NCBI RefSeq assembly: GCF_000003605.2
Contig: NW_003137278.1
Location: 1 to 36,179 of the forward strand
Length of the DNA stretch: 36,179 nucleotides
Reading direction: 5' to 3'
Source: Saccoglossus kowalevskii
Taxonomy: Eukaryota > Hemichordata > Enteropneusta > Harrimaniidae
The notes beneath the pieces are model-generated. The model saw only the letters and a program-made list of their open reading frames with translations, searched no databases and was not told the DNA's origin. Of the stretch, positions 35,475 to 36,179 are shown one piece after another (position 1 is the first letter of the stretch; each line of letters begins with the position of its first letter). The translations under genes and the position numbers were made by a program.

Positions 35475-36179
35475 TTCCCATGTATTGTCTTCAGTGTCAC
35501 CTAACTGGCCATACTCACTTTCCCATGTATTGTCTTCAGTATTACCTGTCTGGCCACCCTCACTTTCTCGTGTATTGTCTTCAGTATTACCTGTCTGGCC
35601 ACCCTCACTTTCCCATGTATTGTCTTCAGTATTACCTGTCTGGCCACCCTTGCCTTCCCATGTATTGTCTTCAGTATTACCTGTCTGGCCACCCTCGCCT
35701 TGTCATGTATTGTCTTCAGTATTACCTGTCTGGCCACCCTCACTTTCCCATGTATTGTCTTCAGTATTACCTGTCTGGCCAGCCTCGCCTTCCCATGTAT
35801 TGTCTTCAGTATTACCAGTCTGGCCACCTTCGCCTTCCCATGTATTGTCTTCAGTATTACCTGTCTGGCCAGCCTCGCCTTCCCATGTATTGTCTTCAGT
35901 GTTGCCTATCTGGCCACCCTCGCCTTCTCATGTATTGTCTTCAGTATTACCTGTCTGGCCACCCTCACTTTCCCATGTATTGTCTTCAGTATTACCTGTC
36001 TGGCCAGCCTCGCCTTCCCATGTATTGTCTTCAGTTTTACCTGTCTGGCCACCCTCGCTTTCTCACGTATTGTCTTCAGTATTACCTGTCTGGCCAGCCT
36101 CGCCTTCTCATGTATTGTCTTCAGTGTACACCTGTCTGGTCACCCTCACTTTCCCATGTATGTCTTCAGTATTACCTGA

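Larger units (their letters stand above)
1..36179. repeat. 45-bp tandem satellite/minisatellite array filling the window
   Basis: Every stretch of the window aligns to a 45-bp unit. Taking the unit to start at the TTCCCATG/TTCTCATG motif, starts fall at position 2 and then every 45 bp, with about 33 small indels that shift the phase. Summing these shifts predicts a last unit start at 36,151, which is where it lies, so no foreign insertion hides between units. There are 803 full units plus a 29-base partial. Nearly every unit keeps TGTATTGTCTTCAG (unit bases 7-20) and most keep ACCTGTCTGG (25-34). Common differences sit at unit bases 4, 22, 24, 35, 38, 43 and 45. The array continues past both window ends. 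The class (satellite by length, minisatellite by unit) is certain from the sequence. The host lineage and chromosome position are not determinable here. Confidence 0.99.

Noticed and set aside
1-36179. Many long open reading frames in five of six frames, suggesting giant repetitive proteins.
   Set aside because: A 45-bp period is a multiple of three and the monomer lacks stops in five frames, so long frames are automatic. Peptides switch frame at 1-bp and 4-bp indels and none shows a start context, signal peptide, or unique terminal domain. No CDS is annotated.
1-36179. TGA read as tryptophan, which would make the commonest variant synonymous in the minus GQTGN frame.
   Set aside because: P units still place TAA in that frame and indels break it repeatedly. 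There is no other sign of a variant genetic code, and no gene in the window to test it.
1-36179. CRISPR array.
   Set aside because: Repeats abut directly with no unique spacers. The unit is one continuous 45-bp monomer with no leader or cas genes.
1-36179. Centromeric or telomeric satellite.
   Set aside because: No telomere-type short repeat is present, and nothing in the sequence places the array at a centromere. Array length alone is not evidence of location.
1-36179. TAL-effector, leucine-rich or other solenoid-repeat gene.
   Set aside because: The encoded 15-residue periods do not match the roughly 34-residue or 20-30-residue patterns of those families, and phase is not preserved.
1-36179. 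tRNA, rRNA, promoters, terminators, or transposon ends hidden between units.
   Set aside because: The phase bookkeeping accounts for every base as repeat unit or small indel, which leaves no room for inserted elements.

Overview
The whole window is one uninterrupted tandem array of a 45-bp unit. By phase bookkeeping there is 1 leading base, 803 full units and a 29-base partial unit, with a net +14 bp of small indels among the full units, which together give exactly 36,179 bp. No unique sequence, gene, RNA gene, transposon or flank was found on either strand. Both window ends lie inside the array, so its true length is unknown and exceeds 36 kb. Bases 631-675 are an exact consensus unit. It is about 51% G+C, 32 of 45 plus-strand bases are pyrimidines, and it carries one CpG.

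This kind of DNA (a minisatellite-sized unit in a satellite-sized array, with nested higher-order repeats) points to a eukaryotic nuclear genome. That is inference. I do not recognise the monomer and cannot name a species or chromosome location.

The array is a mosaic of unit subtypes arranged in higher-order blocks. Main landmarks: 1-945 is repeated at 12,376-13,320, exactly 275 units away; an eight-unit cassette with TATAG starts at 1,351 and recurs nine more times; 2,184-2,896 recurs at 15,864-16,576; a 720-bp (16-unit) tandem duplication lies at 6,434-7,873; 7,379-8,010 recurs at 29,027-29,658; a roughly 30-33 unit higher-order repeat runs through 11,837-15,900; 18,526-18,680 is an indel cluster; a 765-bp (17-unit) higher-order repeat lies at 20,608-22,542; a six-unit duplication lies at 27,047-27,586; and 30,918-31,327 is a sister of 34,300-34,709.

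The very long open reading frames (up to 2,710 codons) are best explained as a by-product of a 45-bp period, a multiple of three, with stop-free consensus in five of six frames. They switch peptide completely at 1-bp indels, so I annotate no CDS. The interesting content is the evolutionary record of unequal exchange and homogenisation, plus places where the assembly itself should be checked.
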